The notes: generated by a model from the sequence alone, not told the origin. A stretch of 64,000 bases of DNA from Actinoplanes cyaneus (GCF_016862095.1 NZ_BOMH01000017.1:202580-266579); one strand, 5' to 3'; positions 52,376-61,664 are shown, numbered from the stretch's first letter. A program made the numbers and translations.

Positions 52376-53547
52376 GGGCGAACACCTGGGCGGGCCGTAA
52401 CAAGGTCGAGGTCCGAGACGTGCCGGACCCGAAGATCCTGAACAAGCGCGACGCGATCGTACGGATCACCTCCACCGCGATCTGCGGCTCGGACCTGCAC
52501 CTGGTCGACGGGTACGTGCCGACCATGCAGGACGGCGACGTCATGGGCCACGAGTTCATGGGCGAAGTGGTCGAGGTCGGCTCCGGGGTGGCCGCGGACA
52601 GGCTGCGGGTCGGGGACCGGGTCGTCGTGCCGTTCCCGATCGCCTGCGGCGCCTGCGCTGCCTGCGCCGCCGAGCTCTACTCCTGCTGCGAGAACACCAA
52701 CCCCAACGCCGGGATCGCGGAGAAGATGTTCGGCCACCCGGTCGCCGGGATCTTCGGCTACTCGCACCTGACCGGCGGTTTCGCGGGCGGCCAGGCGCAG
52801 TACGCGCGGGTGCCGTTCGCCGATGTCGGCCCGCTCAAGATCGAATCCGATCTGACCGACGAGCAGGTGCTGTTCCTCTCCGACATCCTGCCCACCGGCT
52901 ACATGGGCGCCGAGATGTGCGACATCCAGCCCAGCGACGTGGTGGCGGTCTGGGGCGCCGGGCCGGTCGGCCAGTTCGCCATGGACAGCGCCCGGGTGCT
53001 CGGCGCCGCGAAGGTCATCGCCATCGACAAGGAGCCGTACCGGCTGCGGATGGCGGAGGAGGCGGGCCACATCCCGGTCAACTTCGACGAGGTCGACGTA
53101 CGCTCCCGGCTGCTCGAACTGACCGGTGGCCGCGGACCCGACAAGTGCATCGACGCGGTCGGCCTGGAAGCCACTCACGGCAGTGCCCACATCGCCGCGT
53201 ACGACCGGATCAAGCAGGCCGTCCGGTCGGAGACCGAACGTCCGCACGCGTTGCGCCAGGCGATCCTGTCGTGCCGCAGCGGCGGCGTGGTCTCGGTCAT
53301 CGGCGTGTACGGCGGCCTGCTGGACAAGTTCCCCGCCGGCGCCTGGATGAACCGGTCGCTGACCCTGCGCACCGGCCAGTGCCACGTGCAGCGCTACATG
53401 AAGCCGCTGCTGGAGCGCATCGAGCGCGGCGAGATCGATCCGACCCGGATCATCACCCACACCCTGCCGCTCGACGAGGCGGAGCGCGGCTTCGAGATAT
53501 TCAAGAACAAGCAGGACAACTGCGAGAAGGTTGTCCTCAAACCGTGA
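52372..53547 (+). CDS. Zinc-dependent alcohol/formaldehyde dehydrogenase-like protein 1
   Basis: 391 residues, ATG start [20 protein letters not shown]. Medium-chain dehydrogenase: catalytic zinc residues in CGSDLH and GHEFMGEV, structural-zinc cysteines in [18 protein letters not shown] motif [12 protein letters not shown]. It resembles the glutathione-independent formaldehyde dehydrogenase group (COG1063). Coupled to the SRPBCC gene. A bidirectional terminator follows. Confidence 0.88.
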   Translation: MRANTWAGRNKVEVRDVPDPKILNKRDAIVRITSTAICGSDLHLVDGYVPTMQDGDVMGHEFMGEVVEVGSGVAADRLRVGDRVVVPFPIACGACAACAAELYSCCENTNPNAGIAEKMFGHPVAGIFGYSHLTGGFAGGQAQYARVPFADVGPLKIESDLTDEQVLFLSDILPTGYMGAEMCDIQPSDVVAVWGAGPVGQFAMDSARVLGAAKVIAIDKEPYRLRMAEEAGHIPVNFDEVDVRSRLLELTGGRGPDKCIDAVGLEATHGSAHIAAYDRIKQAVRSETERPHALRQAILSCRSGGVVSVIGVYGGLLDKFPAGAWMNRSLTLRTGQCHVQRYMKPLLERIERGEIDPTRIITHTLPLDEAERGFEIFKNKQDNCEKVVLKP

Positions 53548-53554
53548 GGGCCGC

Positions 53555-53595
53555 CCGCCTCGGGCCACCGCGCCGAGCGCGATGGCCCGAGGCGG
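53555..53595. terminator. Bidirectional hairpin terminator
   Basis: 13-bp perfect stem (53555-53567 with 53583-53595, ccgcctcgggcca/tggcccgaggcgg) between the convergent dehydrogenase and membrane-protein genes. Confidence 0.6.
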
Positions 53596-53625
53596 CATCT
53601 GTCCGCCTGACCTACCGCGGCGGCA

Positions 53626-54735
53626 TCACGCGTTCTTCTCGTCCGGCCGGCCGCCGGGCTCGGGATGATGGCCGTACGCCGCGGACCGTACCGTGTCCTC
53701 GTCCTCCAGGCCCGAGCCGATCGCGCCGCCGACGGTGGCCAGCGAGCTGATGATCCAGGCGAGTGTCAGGTAGTCGGTGAACCCGACCGGCCGGTGCAGC
53801 GTCTGCTCCAGGACGGAGGTGTCGATCAGGAGCGCCGCGGTGAGGACTGTTCCGGCGAAAAGCACCAGGTAGGACACCGTGGTGGCCAGGGCCAGGGTGA
53901 GGATCGTGCCGACGTTGAAGAGCCTGGCCAGCTCAGCCGGGGTCCGCTGGTCCGGCTTCTCCCAGAGGCCGTGCGCGACGATCAGCCACGCCACCAGCGC
54001 GGCCAGCCCGAGCAACATGATCACGGTGAGCCGGAGTCCGCCGAGCGCATCGCCCATCTGCCAGATGGTGCTCGTGGTGAGCGCGATCGCGGCCGTGCCG
54101 AACGCGCCGACCAGCAGTTTGGACAGGCCCAGCAGAGCGCGACCCGGGCGGTTCGCCCGCACCATGCCGGTCACCAGGCGCACTCGGCCGATCAGCCGCG
54201 AGGCGACATAGCGCAGTTCCCCGGCGTCGGCCACGCCGACCACACGGCAGATGGCGGGAACCCGGCTCGTCAGCTCGGCCGGTGCCCAGCCGACCGGCGG
54301 CACCCGCTCGTCGCGGGTGTCGGTGAGCAGCCGGCTCACGAGATCCGGGACGGCCGCGCGGACCGTCCGCAACTGGCGCAGTCCCAGCGCGGGCAGGGAC
54401 ACGATCGCGACTCGGCGCCGAGCGGAGACGTGCGCGATCAGCGGCACCCGCCCGGCGTGCAGCGGCAGGTCGGTCAAGCAGATCGCGACGTCCCACCGGG
54501 TGTCGGCGCGCCGGCGGGCGAGGTCGTCGAGCAGCGCCTCGGCGCCGCCGTCGCGGCGCGGCGCCACCTCACCCCACCCTTCCCGGACGGTCCACTTCAC
54601 GTCGGCGTCAACCCGCTCGGCGAGCCGGCCGGCCAGCTCCGCGGCGAGCCGCGCGACCACCTGGGCCGGGTAGTCCGGTGGGGTCGCCACCAGTCCGACG
54701 ACAATCTCCGGCCGCCGCGGATCACTGGGGGCCAT
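53626..54735 (-). CDS. Membrane protein of unknown function
   Basis: 369 residues from ATG (MAPSDPRRPEIVVGLVATPP) behind gaggag; an in-frame ATG 30 bases upstream is possible. The N-terminal 180 residues are soluble and nucleotide-binding-like in feel (VVGLVATPPDYPAQVVARLA, WDVAICLTDLPL) but have no known motif; four hydrophobic segments follow (about 225-245, 250-275, 295-325, 335-355). Unlike its neighbours it runs on the minus strand. Function unknown. Confidence 0.75.
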   Translation of the reverse strand: MAPSDPRRPEIVVGLVATPPDYPAQVVARLAAELAGRLAERVDADVKWTVREGWGEVAPRRDGGAEALLDDLARRRADTRWDVAICLTDLPLHAGRVPLIAHVSARRRVAIVSLPALGLRQLRTVRAAVPDLVSRLLTDTRDERVPPVGWAPAELTSRVPAICRVVGVADAGELRYVASRLIGRVRLVTGMVRANRPGRALLGLSKLLVGAFGTAAIALTTSTIWQMGDALGGLRLTVIMLLGLAALVAWLIVAHGLWEKPDQRTPAELARLFNVGTILTLALATTVSYLVLFAGTVLTAALLIDTSVLEQTLHRPVGFTDYLTLAWIISSLATVGGAIGSGLEDEDTVRSAAYGHHPEPGGRPDEKNA

Positions 54736-54848
54736 CGGCGCTCCTCGCCGGTAGACGGACGACATCGCGTCACTGAGTACCCCGGCTCGGGCGCCACATG
54801 CCTGCCCGATCGCGGACGGGGCCGACCCGCCGCGGCCCATCACCGGCT

Positions 54849-54874
54849 CGGTATCGGCGCAGTTCCCGATACCG
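54849..54874. promoter_or_regulatory. Inverted repeat upstream of dehydrogenase 2
   Basis: cggtatcgg (54849-54857) and ccgataccg (54866-54874), perfect nine-base arms, eight-base spacer; 84 bases before the start codon. Candidate operator. Confidence 0.5.
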
Positions 54875-54913
54875 GTCCGTAGCGGTCCGCCGCGTGTCTG
54901 TAATGAAGATTCC

Positions 54914-54929
54914 GGCCCGGATCCGGGCC
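54914..54929. promoter_or_regulatory. 16-bp perfect palindrome near the start of dehydrogenase 2
   Basis: ggcccggatccgggcc, just after a taatgaagat stretch that could hold a -10 element. Its position around the expected transcription start suits a repressor site. Confidence 0.45.
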
Positions 54930-54957
54930 TGGAGGTAACTGCGACGAGGAGGTAGTC

Positions 54958-56118
54958 ATGAGGGCAGTGGTCTATGAGGGACCCCGGCAGGTCAGCGTCA
55001 AGGAGGTGCCGGACGCCCGGATCGAGCGGCCGACCGACGTTCTGGTGCGGATCACGTCGGCCAACATCTGTGGCTCGGACCTGCACATGTACGAGGGGCG
55101 AACCGACTTCGAGACCGGCCGCTGGTTCGGGCACGAGAACCTGGGGCAGGTGGTCGAGATCGGCGCCGGGGTCGACAAGGTCCGGGTGGGCGACTGGGTC
55201 GTCCTGCCGTTCAACATCTCGTGCGGACATTGCAAGAACTGCGAGCGTCAGCTCACGAACTACTGCCTGACCGCTCAGCCCGAGCCGAACATGGCCGGCG
55301 CCGCATACGGCTTCGCCGACATGGGCCCGTACGGCGGCGGACAGGCCGAGCTGTTGCGCGTGCCCTGGGGTGACTTCAACTGCCTGCGACTGGGGGAGGA
55401 CGCCGAGGAGCGCCAGACCGACTACGTGATGCTCGCCGACATCTTCCCGACCGGTTACCACGCCACCGAGATGGCCGGCGTGCAGCCCGGCGACCAGACG
55501 GTCATCTACGGCGCGGGCCCGGTCGGACTGATGGCGGCCCTCTCGGCGACCATCCGGGGGGCGAGCAAGGTGATGGTCGTCGACCGGCACCCCGACCGGC
55601 TGCGCCTGGCCGAGTCGATCGGGGCGATCGCCATCGACGACTCGAAGGTCGACCCGGTGCAGGCCGTTCTCGACGAGACGATGGGGCTGGGCGCGGACAA
55701 CGGCTGCGAATGCGTCGGCTATCAGGCGCACGAGCCGGACGGTGAGGAGCGGGCGAACCTCACCATGAACCGGCTCGTCGCCTCGGTGCGCTTCACCGGG
55801 CGGATCGGCAACGTCGGCGTCTTCGTGCCCCAGGACCCCGGGGCCGGTGACGAGCTGGCGAAGCAGGGCAAGCTCGCCTTCGACTACGGCATGTTCTGGT
55901 TCAAGGGACAGCACATCGGCAGCGGGCAGGCGCCGGTCAAGAAGTACAACCGGCAGCTGCGGGACCTGGTCGCCGCGCGCAAGGCCGAGCCGTCCTTCAT
56001 CGTCAGCCACGAGCTGCCCCTCGACAGTGCCCCGGACGCCTACGAGCACTTCGACAAGCGAGACGACGGCTGGACCAAGGTCGTTCTGCACCCGGCGATG
56101 GCGGGAGCGGGTGCCTGA
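54958..56118 (+). CDS. Zinc-dependent alcohol/formaldehyde dehydrogenase-like protein 2
   Basis: 386 residues, ATG behind gaggaggtag. Catalytic zinc: CGSDLHMYEG and GHENLGQV; structural-zinc cysteines in CGHCKNCERQLTNYC; NAD motif IYGAGPVGLMAAL. Same family as dehydrogenase 1 but not a close copy. Glutathione-independent formaldehyde dehydrogenases of this branch act on formaldehyde or short alcohols. Followed two bases later by the DJ-1-type gene. Confidence 0.9.
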   Translation: MRAVVYEGPRQVSVKEVPDARIERPTDVLVRITSANICGSDLHMYEGRTDFETGRWFGHENLGQVVEIGAGVDKVRVGDWVVLPFNISCGHCKNCERQLTNYCLTAQPEPNMAGAAYGFADMGPYGGGQAELLRVPWGDFNCLRLGEDAEERQTDYVMLADIFPTGYHATEMAGVQPGDQTVIYGAGPVGLMAALSATIRGASKVMVVDRHPDRLRLAESIGAIAIDDSKVDPVQAVLDETMGLGADNGCECVGYQAHEPDGEERANLTMNRLVASVRFTGRIGNVGVFVPQDPGAGDELAKQGKLAFDYGMFWFKGQHIGSGQAPVKKYNRQLRDLVAARKAEPSFIVSHELPLDSAPDAYEHFDKRDDGWTKVVLHPAMAGAGA

Positions 56119-56119
56119 C

Positions 56120-56695
56120 ATGACGGGAGTGCTGAACGGACGCCGGATCGCCATCCTCGCCGCCGACGGGGTCGAGCGGGTCGAACTGGAGCGGCCGCGG
56201 CAGGCATTGGAGGACGCCGGCGCCCGTACCGTCGTCGTCTCCATCACCGGCGACGAGATCCAGGCGCGCGACCACGATCTGGAGGAGGCCGGCACCTTCG
56301 CAGTGGACCAGCTGGTCAGCGCGGTGTCGATCGACGACTGTGAAGCGTTGCTCCTGCCCGGCGGGACGGTGAATCCGGACAAGTTGCGGATGGAGCCGGC
56401 CGCGGTCCGGTTCGTCCGGGATTTCGTCCGGTCGGGCAAGCCGGTCGCTTCCATCTGCCACGGCCCGTGGAACTTCGTCGAGGCCGACGTCGCGCGGGGC
56501 CGCAGGCTGACCTCGTGGCCGAGCGTGCGCACCGACCTGCGCAACGCCGGTGCGGAGGTGGTCGACGAGCCGGTCGTCACCGACGGCAACATCACGACGA
56601 GCCGGTCGCCCGACGACCTGCCGGCGTTCTGCGAGCGCATCGTGCAGGAGTTCGCCAAGGTCCCGCAGCCCGCCGGCGCCGCAGGCCGTGCGTGA
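56120..56695 (+). CDS. DJ-1/PfpI-family protein (YhbO-like)
   Basis: 191 residues, ATG start MTGVLNGRRIAILAADGVER; a GTG nine bases earlier overlaps the dehydrogenase stop. Nucleophile Cys113 in ASICHGPW, and the family Glu in VERVELERP. Length and motif fit YhbO/PfpI deglycase-type stress proteins, which may repair glyoxal- or methylglyoxal-damaged molecules. Fits a reactive-aldehyde detoxification role for this module. Confidence 0.88.
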   Translation: MTGVLNGRRIAILAADGVERVELERPRQALEDAGARTVVVSITGDEIQARDHDLEEAGTFAVDQLVSAVSIDDCEALLLPGGTVNPDKLRMEPAAVRFVRDFVRSGKPVASICHGPWNFVEADVARGRRLTSWPSVRTDLRNAGAEVVDEPVVTDGNITTSRSPDDLPAFCERIVQEFAKVPQPAGAAGRA

Positions 56696-56916
56696 CCTCG
56701 CCGGTGATTGTTCGAGATCCGCGCCGGCCGACTCCGGTCCGCACGGGTCTGGACCGGCGGATGAGCCATCGCCAACCCACGGGGCGGTGCGCTTCGACAT
56801 GGTGCGAGCTCAAGACGGCTCGCACCATCGCGATGCCGGCGCAGCTCGACCGCGACATCTCCGGCATCCACTCGACACCGCCGCGATCCGGTGCGCCAGG
56901 AAAGCATCTCCCACAA

Positions 56917-56930
56917 GTGATCTAGGTCAC
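56917..56930. promoter_or_regulatory. CRP-like site
   Basis: gtgatctaggtcac matches the actinobacterial CRP consensus GTG-N6-GNCAC exactly. No gene start lies downstream on either strand within about 300 bases, so it is an orphan site between the DJ-1 stop and tRNA-Gly. Confidence 0.5.
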
Positions 56931-56975
56931 CTGCTGGTGTGCATCACAAGATGGCCCTGAACAGGACGACCAAGT

Positions 56976-57049
56976 TGGAGCGGGCGACGAGAATCGAACT
57001 CGCGTAATCAGTTTGGAAGACTGAGGCTCTACCATTGAGCTACGCCCGC
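56976..57049 (-). tRNA. tRNA-Gly (anticodon UCC)
   Basis: Read on the minus strand it folds as a normal cloverleaf: acceptor GCGGGCG/CGCCCGC, D-arm, anticodon loop CTTCCAA (UCC), T-arm with GTTCGATTC. Discriminator U73, as usual for tRNA-Gly, and CCA is encoded (56976-56978). Confidence 0.97.
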
Positions 57050-57163
57050 GAGGCCCGGCGAACATCCCGGGTCTCGGGCACAGCTTACTGAATCATCTAC
57101 CGTCCGCGCGAACCGGATTCCCCAGCAGGTGACTCCAGCGCACACACGGGTAAGCAGACCGCA

Positions 57164-57169
57164 TACACT
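57164..57169 (+). promoter_or_regulatory. Putative -10 element of tRNA-Pro
   Basis: tacact, starting 17 bases before the 5' end of tRNA-Pro; no clear -35. Expected start is close to the tRNA 5' end. Confidence 0.4.
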
Positions 57170-57180
57170 GGCCGACGCCA

Positions 57181-57254
57181 CGGGGTGTGGCGCAGCTTGG
57201 TAGCGCACTCGCTTTGGGAGCGAGGGGCCGTGGGTTCAAATCCCGCCACCCCGA
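57181..57254 (+). tRNA. tRNA-Pro (anticodon UGG)
   Basis: Cloverleaf with acceptor CGGGGTG/CACCCCG, anticodon loop TTTGGGA (UGG), T-arm GGTTCAAATCC. Discriminator A; CCA is not encoded. Tig begins 38 bases downstream in the same direction, so read-through from this promoter is possible. Confidence 0.97.
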
Positions 57255-57292
57255 CTGATCATCAACTACCCGCAGCAACAAGGAGTACGCCT

Positions 57293-58642
57293 GTGAAGAG
57301 CACCGTCGAGACTCTGAGCCCGACTCGGGTGAAGCTCGCCATCGAGGTGCCGTTCGAGGAGCTCAAGCCGAGCCTGCAGAAGGCGTACCGGGAGATCGGC
57401 GCGCAGGTTCAGGTGCCGGGCTTCCGAAAGGGCAAGATCCCAGCGGCGGTCATCGACCAGCGCGTCGGCCGTGGAGCGGTTCTCAACGAGGCCGTCCAGG
57501 AGGCGATCCCGCAGCAGATCCTGGCCGCGGTTCAGGAGCACGACGTCAAGACGCTCGGCCGCCCCGAGGTGGAGATCACCGAGTTCTCGGACAACGCGCC
57601 GCTGAAGTTCACGGCCGAGGTCGACGTCCGCCCCGAGATCGTGATCCCGGACCTGTCCGGCATCAGCGTGGAGGTCCCGGCTGTCGAGATCGGTGACAAC
57701 GAGATCGACGAGCAGATCAACGGCCTGCGTGAGCGCTTCGCGACGCTGAAGACCGTCGAGCGTGCCGCTGCGGAGGGTGACTACGTCCAGCTGGACCTGA
57801 ACGCCACCGTCGACGGCGAGGAGGTGCCGGGCGGCTCGGCCACCAACATCTCCCACGAGGTCGGCAGCAAGCAGCTGCTCCCGGGCCTGGACGAGGTGCT
57901 GGTCGGCCTCTCCGCCGGCGAGGAAGCGACCTTCACCACGCAGCTCGTCGGCGGCGACTTCGCCGGCCGTGACGCCGAGGTCAAGGTCGTCGTCCGCACG
58001 GTCAAGGACAAGCAGCTGCCCGAGATCGACGACGAGTTCGCCCAGCTGGCGAGCGAGTTCGACACTCTCGAGGAGCTGAAGGGGGACCTGCGCGAGCGGC
58101 TCGCCAAGGCGAAGAAGGTCGAGCAGATCTACGCCGCCCGTGACGAGGCTCTCAAGCAGCTCGTCGAGGCCGCCGACATCCCGGCGCCCGAGGGCGTCGT
58201 GAAGGAGGAGGTCGAGGGCCGTAAGCAGGCCATGACCGACCAGCTCGAGCGGATCGGCGCCACCCTTCAGGACTACCTGGCCTCCGAGGAGAAGACCGAG
58301 GAGCAGATCGACCAGGAGCTGGCCGAGGCGGCCCAGGAGGGCGTCCGGATCCAGCTGCTGCTCGACACCATCGCCGACGCGCAGGACGTGCAGGTCACCG
58401 ACGACGAGTTCGGCCACGAAATCGTGCACCGGGCGCAGCGCGCCCAGATGCAGCCCCAGCAGTACTACGACCAGCTGGTCCGCTCGGGTGCCGCGGCGGC
58501 CGTCTTCGGCGACGTGCGCCGGGGCAAGGCTCTCGCCTCGGTGATGGAGCAGGTCACGATGAAGGACAGCGAGGGCAACACGCTCTCCCTGGACGACCTC
58601 CGCGCCGCCAGCGAGGACGAGCACGCCGGTCACAACCACTGA
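57293..58642 (+). CDS. tig: Trigger factor, ribosome-associated chaperone
   Basis: 449 residues from GTG with aaggag seven bases upstream. Ribosome-binding signature GFRKGK (43-48); the PPIase domain follows around residues 150-240 (EGDYVQLDLNATVDGEEVPGGSA; landmark GDYVQLDLNATVDG) and the helical C-terminal chaperone domain to the end, closing with HAGHNH. It binds ribosomal protein L23 and nascent chains. Located upstream of the clp genes as in most actinobacteria. Terminator follows. Confidence 0.96.
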   Translation: MKSTVETLSPTRVKLAIEVPFEELKPSLQKAYREIGAQVQVPGFRKGKIPAAVIDQRVGRGAVLNEAVQEAIPQQILAAVQEHDVKTLGRPEVEITEFSDNAPLKFTAEVDVRPEIVIPDLSGISVEVPAVEIGDNEIDEQINGLRERFATLKTVERAAAEGDYVQLDLNATVDGEEVPGGSATNISHEVGSKQLLPGLDEVLVGLSAGEEATFTTQLVGGDFAGRDAEVKVVVRTVKDKQLPEIDDEFAQLASEFDTLEELKGDLRERLAKAKKVEQIYAARDEALKQLVEAADIPAPEGVVKEEVEGRKQAMTDQLERIGATLQDYLASEEKTEEQIDQELAEAAQEGVRIQLLLDTIADAQDVQVTDDEFGHEIVHRAQRAQMQPQQYYDQLVRSGAAAAVFGDVRRGKALASVMEQVTMKDSEGNTLSLDDLRAASEDEHAGHNH

Positions 58643-58657
58643 TCAAGCAAGCGTCAC

Positions 58658-58695
58658 CCGGCCACCGCGCACCGCTTCCGGTGCGCGGTGGCCGG
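58658..58695 (+). terminator. Terminator hairpin after tig
   Basis: 17-bp perfect stem (58658-58674 with 58679-58695), cttc loop, followed by tgtcattt. There is no true U-tract, but the stem is strong. Confidence 0.7.
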
Positions 58696-58724
58696 TGTCA
58701 TTTCCGAGGTACGTACGAGGGCCG

Positions 58725-58741
58725 GTGCGCTGTCAGCGAAC
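58725..58741. promoter_or_regulatory. ClgR box upstream of clpP1
   Basis: gtgcgctgtcagcgaac; on the minus strand it reads GTTCGC-TGACA-GCG, an exact match to the actinobacterial ClgR consensus GTTCGC-N5-GCG. A -10-like taggtt (58780-58785) puts the start near 58792, so the box sits at about -51 to -67, an activator position. Confidence 0.75.
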
Positions 58742-58850
58742 ACCCGCCTGAGCGGGAAGCTGATGCGCAATCGACCAGTTAGGTTGGTCGTACGACGGAC
58801 AACCTGCCGGCCGGACCCTCGGCCGACACAGCAAGCTGTGAAGGGCTGCC

Positions 58851-59486
58851 ATGACCGATCTCCACATCCCTGCCGGGCCGGTGTCGCGGCGCGGCGGCGA
58901 CTCCTTGAGTGGCAACCTCGACGACTCGGTCTTCAACCGCCTGCTGCGTGAGCGGATCATCTTCCTCGGCAGCGAGGTGACCGATGCGGTCGCCAACCGT
59001 ATCTGCGCGCAGCTCCTGCTGCTCTCCGCCGAGGACCCGGAGCGGGACATCCACCTGTGGATCAACTCGCCCGGCGGCTCTGTCTACTCGGGTATGGCCA
59101 TCTACGACACGATGCAGTTCATCGACAACGACGTGTCGACCGTCGGCATGGGCATGGCTGCCTCGATGGGGCAGTTCCTGCTGTGCGCCGGGACGGCGGG
59201 CAAGCGTTACGCCCTGCCGCACGCGCGCATCATGATGCACCAGCCGTCCGGCGGCATGGGTGGCACCGCCGCCGACATCGCCATCCAGGCGGAGCAGATG
59301 CTGTACACCAAGCGCATGTTCCAGGAGCGGATCGCGTTCCACACGGGCCAGACCCAGGAGCAGATCGCCGCCGACTTCGACCGGGACCGCTGGTTCACGG
59401 CCGCCGAGGCGAAAGACTATGGCTTCATCGACAAGGTGATCACCGGGGCCGTCCAGGTTCCGGACGGCGCCGGAACGCTGAACTGA
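58851..59486 (+). CDS. clpP1: ATP-dependent Clp protease proteolytic subunit 1
   Basis: 211 residues, ATG start [20 protein letters not shown]. Serine protease triad Ser105 (GMAASMGQF), His130 (MHQPSGG), Asp179 (DRDRW). One of two paralogues that form a mixed ClpP1P2 tetradecamer in actinobacteria, degrading substrates fed by ClpX or ClpC. Followed by clpP2 after 11 bases; a ClgR box lies upstream. Confidence 0.96.
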   Translation: MTDLHIPAGPVSRRGGDSLSGNLDDSVFNRLLRERIIFLGSEVTDAVANRICAQLLLLSAEDPERDIHLWINSPGGSVYSGMAIYDTMQFIDNDVSTVGMGMAASMGQFLLCAGTAGKRYALPHARIMMHQPSGGMGGTAADIAIQAEQMLYTKRMFQERIAFHTGQTQEQIAADFDRDRWFTAAEAKDYGFIDKVITGAVQVPDGAGTLN

Positions 59487-59497
59487 GGAGCTGAACC

Positions 59498-60160
59498 ATG
59501 ACCGACCTCTCTATGCCTCCCGGCTTCGCTCCGGTGCACAACCGCTACGTGCTGCCCTCGTTCTCCGAGCGCACCTCGTGGGGCATCAAGGAGTCGAACC
59601 CGTACAACAAGATGTTCGAGGACCGGATCATCTTCCTCGGCGTCCAGGTGGACGACGCGTCCGCGAACGACGTGATGGCCCAGCTGCTGACGCTGGAGAG
59701 CACCGACCCGGACCGCGACATCACGATGTACATCAACTCGCCCGGTGGCTCGTTCACCGCCATGACGGCGATCTACGACACCATGCAGTATGTGCGTCCC
59801 GACATCAGCACGGTATGCCTCGGCCAGGCGGCCAGCGCGGCCGCGGTGCTGCTGGCGGCGGGCACGCCGGGCAAGCGCATGGCGCTGCCGCACTCGCGGA
59901 TCATCATCCACCAGCCGGCCACCGAGGGTGGTTACGGTCAGGGGTCGGACATCGAGATCCAGGCCCGCGAGATCATGCGGATGCGGACCCAGCTCGAGGA
60001 GATGCTGGCCCGGCACTCTGGCCAGTCGGTCGAGAAGGTCCGTAAGGACATCGACCGCGACAAGATCATGACCGCTGACGAGACCAAGGAGTACGGCCTG
60101 GTCGACACGGTTCTGGTCAGCCGGAAGAAGAGCCTGCAGTCCGTCGGCGCGAGCAGCTGA
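59498..60160 (+). CDS. clpP2: ATP-dependent Clp protease proteolytic subunit 2
   Basis: 220 residues, ATG with gaggag upstream. Triad Ser113 (GQAASAAAV), His138 (IHQPA), Asp188 (DRDKI). Partner of ClpP1; in mycobacteria ClpP2 makes the face that docks with the unfoldases. The N-terminal loop contains [22 protein letters not shown] (landmark [15 protein letters not shown]). Confidence 0.96.
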   Translation: MTDLSMPPGFAPVHNRYVLPSFSERTSWGIKESNPYNKMFEDRIIFLGVQVDDASANDVMAQLLTLESTDPDRDITMYINSPGGSFTAMTAIYDTMQYVRPDISTVCLGQAASAAAVLLAAGTPGKRMALPHSRIIIHQPATEGGYGQGSDIEIQAREIMRMRTQLEEMLARHSGQSVEKVRKDIDRDKIMTADETKEYGLVDTVLVSRKKSLQSVGASS

Positions 60161-60169
60161 GACACTCGA

Positions 60170-60214
60170 TGTCAGGGGCCGGAACGGTCGGACTAGACTG
60201 GCCGGTCCCTGACA
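60170..60214 (+). terminator. Hairpin between clpP2 and clpX (terminator or attenuator)
   Basis: 13-bp stem (60170-60182 with 60202-60214, one G-T pair), then cgcccgttttgggg. The loop contains tagact (60194-60199), which could be the -10 of a clpX promoter, so the hairpin may be an operator or attenuator instead. Confidence 0.5.
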
Positions 60215-60372
60215 CGCCCGTTTTGGGGGGTCGGAGAACAGCCCCTTTGCGGGTAACGTCGAGCCAGCAGCCTCAGTTACGCGGGTCGGCAGACGATGAG
60301 ATGGCAACGAGGCATTCCGTCCTCGTACACGGACCGGCCAGTGGTCAGTCGTTGAGCGCAAGGAGAACGTAG

Positions 60373-61662
60373 GTGGCACGGATCGGTGACGGCGGCGACC
60401 TACTCAAATGCTCCTTCTGTGGGAAGTCACAGAAGCAGGTCAAGAAGCTCATCGCGGGCCCTGGGGTCTACATCTGCGACGAGTGCATCGACCTCTGTAA
60501 CGAGATCATCGAGGAGGAGCTGGCCGAGACCGGCGAGGTGAAGTGGGAAGAGCTTCCCAAGCCGATGGAGATCTGCCAGTTCCTGGACAACTACGTGGTC
60601 GGCCAGGAGCAGGCGAAGAAGGCGCTCGCCGTCGCGGTCTACAACCACTACAAGCGGATCCAGGCCGAGTCGAACGGCGCTCCCGGTGGGAGCAGCGACG
60701 TCGAGGTGGCCAAGTCCAACATCATGCTCATCGGCCCCACCGGCTGCGGCAAGACTCACCTGGCGCAGACCCTGGCCCGGATGCTGAACGTGCCGTTCGC
60801 CATCGCCGACGCCACGGCCCTGACCGAGGCCGGCTATGTCGGTGAGGATGTCGAGAACATTCTGCTCAAGCTGATCCAGGCGGCGGATTACGACGTCAAG
60901 CGCGCTGAGCAGGGCATCATCTACATCGACGAGGTCGACAAGATCGCCCGCAAGAGCGAGAACCCGTCGATCACGCGTGACGTCTCCGGTGAGGGCGTGC
61001 AGCAGGCCCTGCTGAAGATCCTCGAGGGCACGGTGGCGAACGTTCCGCCCCAGGGCGGCCGCAAGCACCCCCACCAGGAGTTCATCCAGATCGACACGAC
61101 GAACGTGCTGTTCATCGTGGGCGGCGCGTTCGCGGGCCTGGAGCGCATCATCGAGCAGCGTGTCGGCCAGAGCGGCGTCGGCTTCGGCGCCCGGCTGCGC
61201 TCGATCTCGGAGAAGAACACCGACGACGTCTTCAGCAAGGTGATGCCGGAGGACATGCTGAAGTTCGGCCTGATCCCCGAGTTCATCGGCCGTCTCCCGG
61301 TGATCACCACGGTGCGTAACCTCGACCGTGAGGCTCTCATCAAGATCCTCACCGAGCCGCGGAACGCCTACGTCAAGCAGTACCAGCGGCTGTTCGAGCT
61401 CGACGGCGTCGAGCTGGAGTTCGACGAGGGCGCACTGGAAGCCATCGCCGACCAGGCCATGCTGCGGGGCACCGGTGCCCGTGGTCTCCGCGCGATCATG
61501 GAGGAAGTCCTCCAGAACGTGATGTTCGAGGTGCCCAGCAACCCCGACGCGGCCCGCGTGCTGATCACGCGTGAGGTCGTGGTGGAGAACGTGATCCCGA
61601 CGATCGTCCCGCGCGAGTTCGTGGGTCGGCGCCGGCACGCCCGCGAGGAGAAATCGGCCTGA
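60373..61662 (+). CDS. clpX: ATP-dependent Clp unfoldase ClpX
   Basis: 429 residues from GTG with aggag eight bases upstream. N-terminal C4 zinc finger (Cys13, Cys16, Cys35, Cys38); Walker A GPTGCGKT at 121-128, pore GYVGEDV, Walker [12 protein letters not shown]-type loop region after residue 250, C-terminal AAA+ small domain. It unfolds tagged proteins and passes them into ClpP1P2. The 212-base leader from clpP2 suggests separate control. GNAT gene starts two bases after the stop. Confidence 0.97.
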   Translation: MARIGDGGDLLKCSFCGKSQKQVKKLIAGPGVYICDECIDLCNEIIEEELAETGEVKWEELPKPMEICQFLDNYVVGQEQAKKALAVAVYNHYKRIQAESNGAPGGSSDVEVAKSNIMLIGPTGCGKTHLAQTLARMLNVPFAIADATALTEAGYVGEDVENILLKLIQAADYDVKRAEQGIIYIDEVDKIARKSENPSITRDVSGEGVQQALLKILEGTVANVPPQGGRKHPHQEFIQIDTTNVLFIVGGAFAGLERIIEQRVGQSGVGFGARLRSISEKNTDDVFSKVMPEDMLKFGLIPEFIGRLPVITTVRNLDREALIKILTEPRNAYVKQYQRLFELDGVELEFDEGALEAIADQAMLRGTGARGLRAIMEEVLQNVMFEVPSNPDAARVLITREVVVENVIPTIVPREFVGRRRHAREEKSA

Positions 61663-61664
61663 GC

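Noticed and set aside
54766..56916. Upstream extension of the 53626-54735 frame to over 1000 residues
   Set aside because: It lies antisense to dehydrogenase 2 and the DJ-1-type gene; the ATG at 54735 with gaggag is supported.
60169..60372. 67-codon frame between clpP2 and clpX
   Set aside because: No ribosome-binding site, covers the hairpin and likely clpX promoter; taken as leader.
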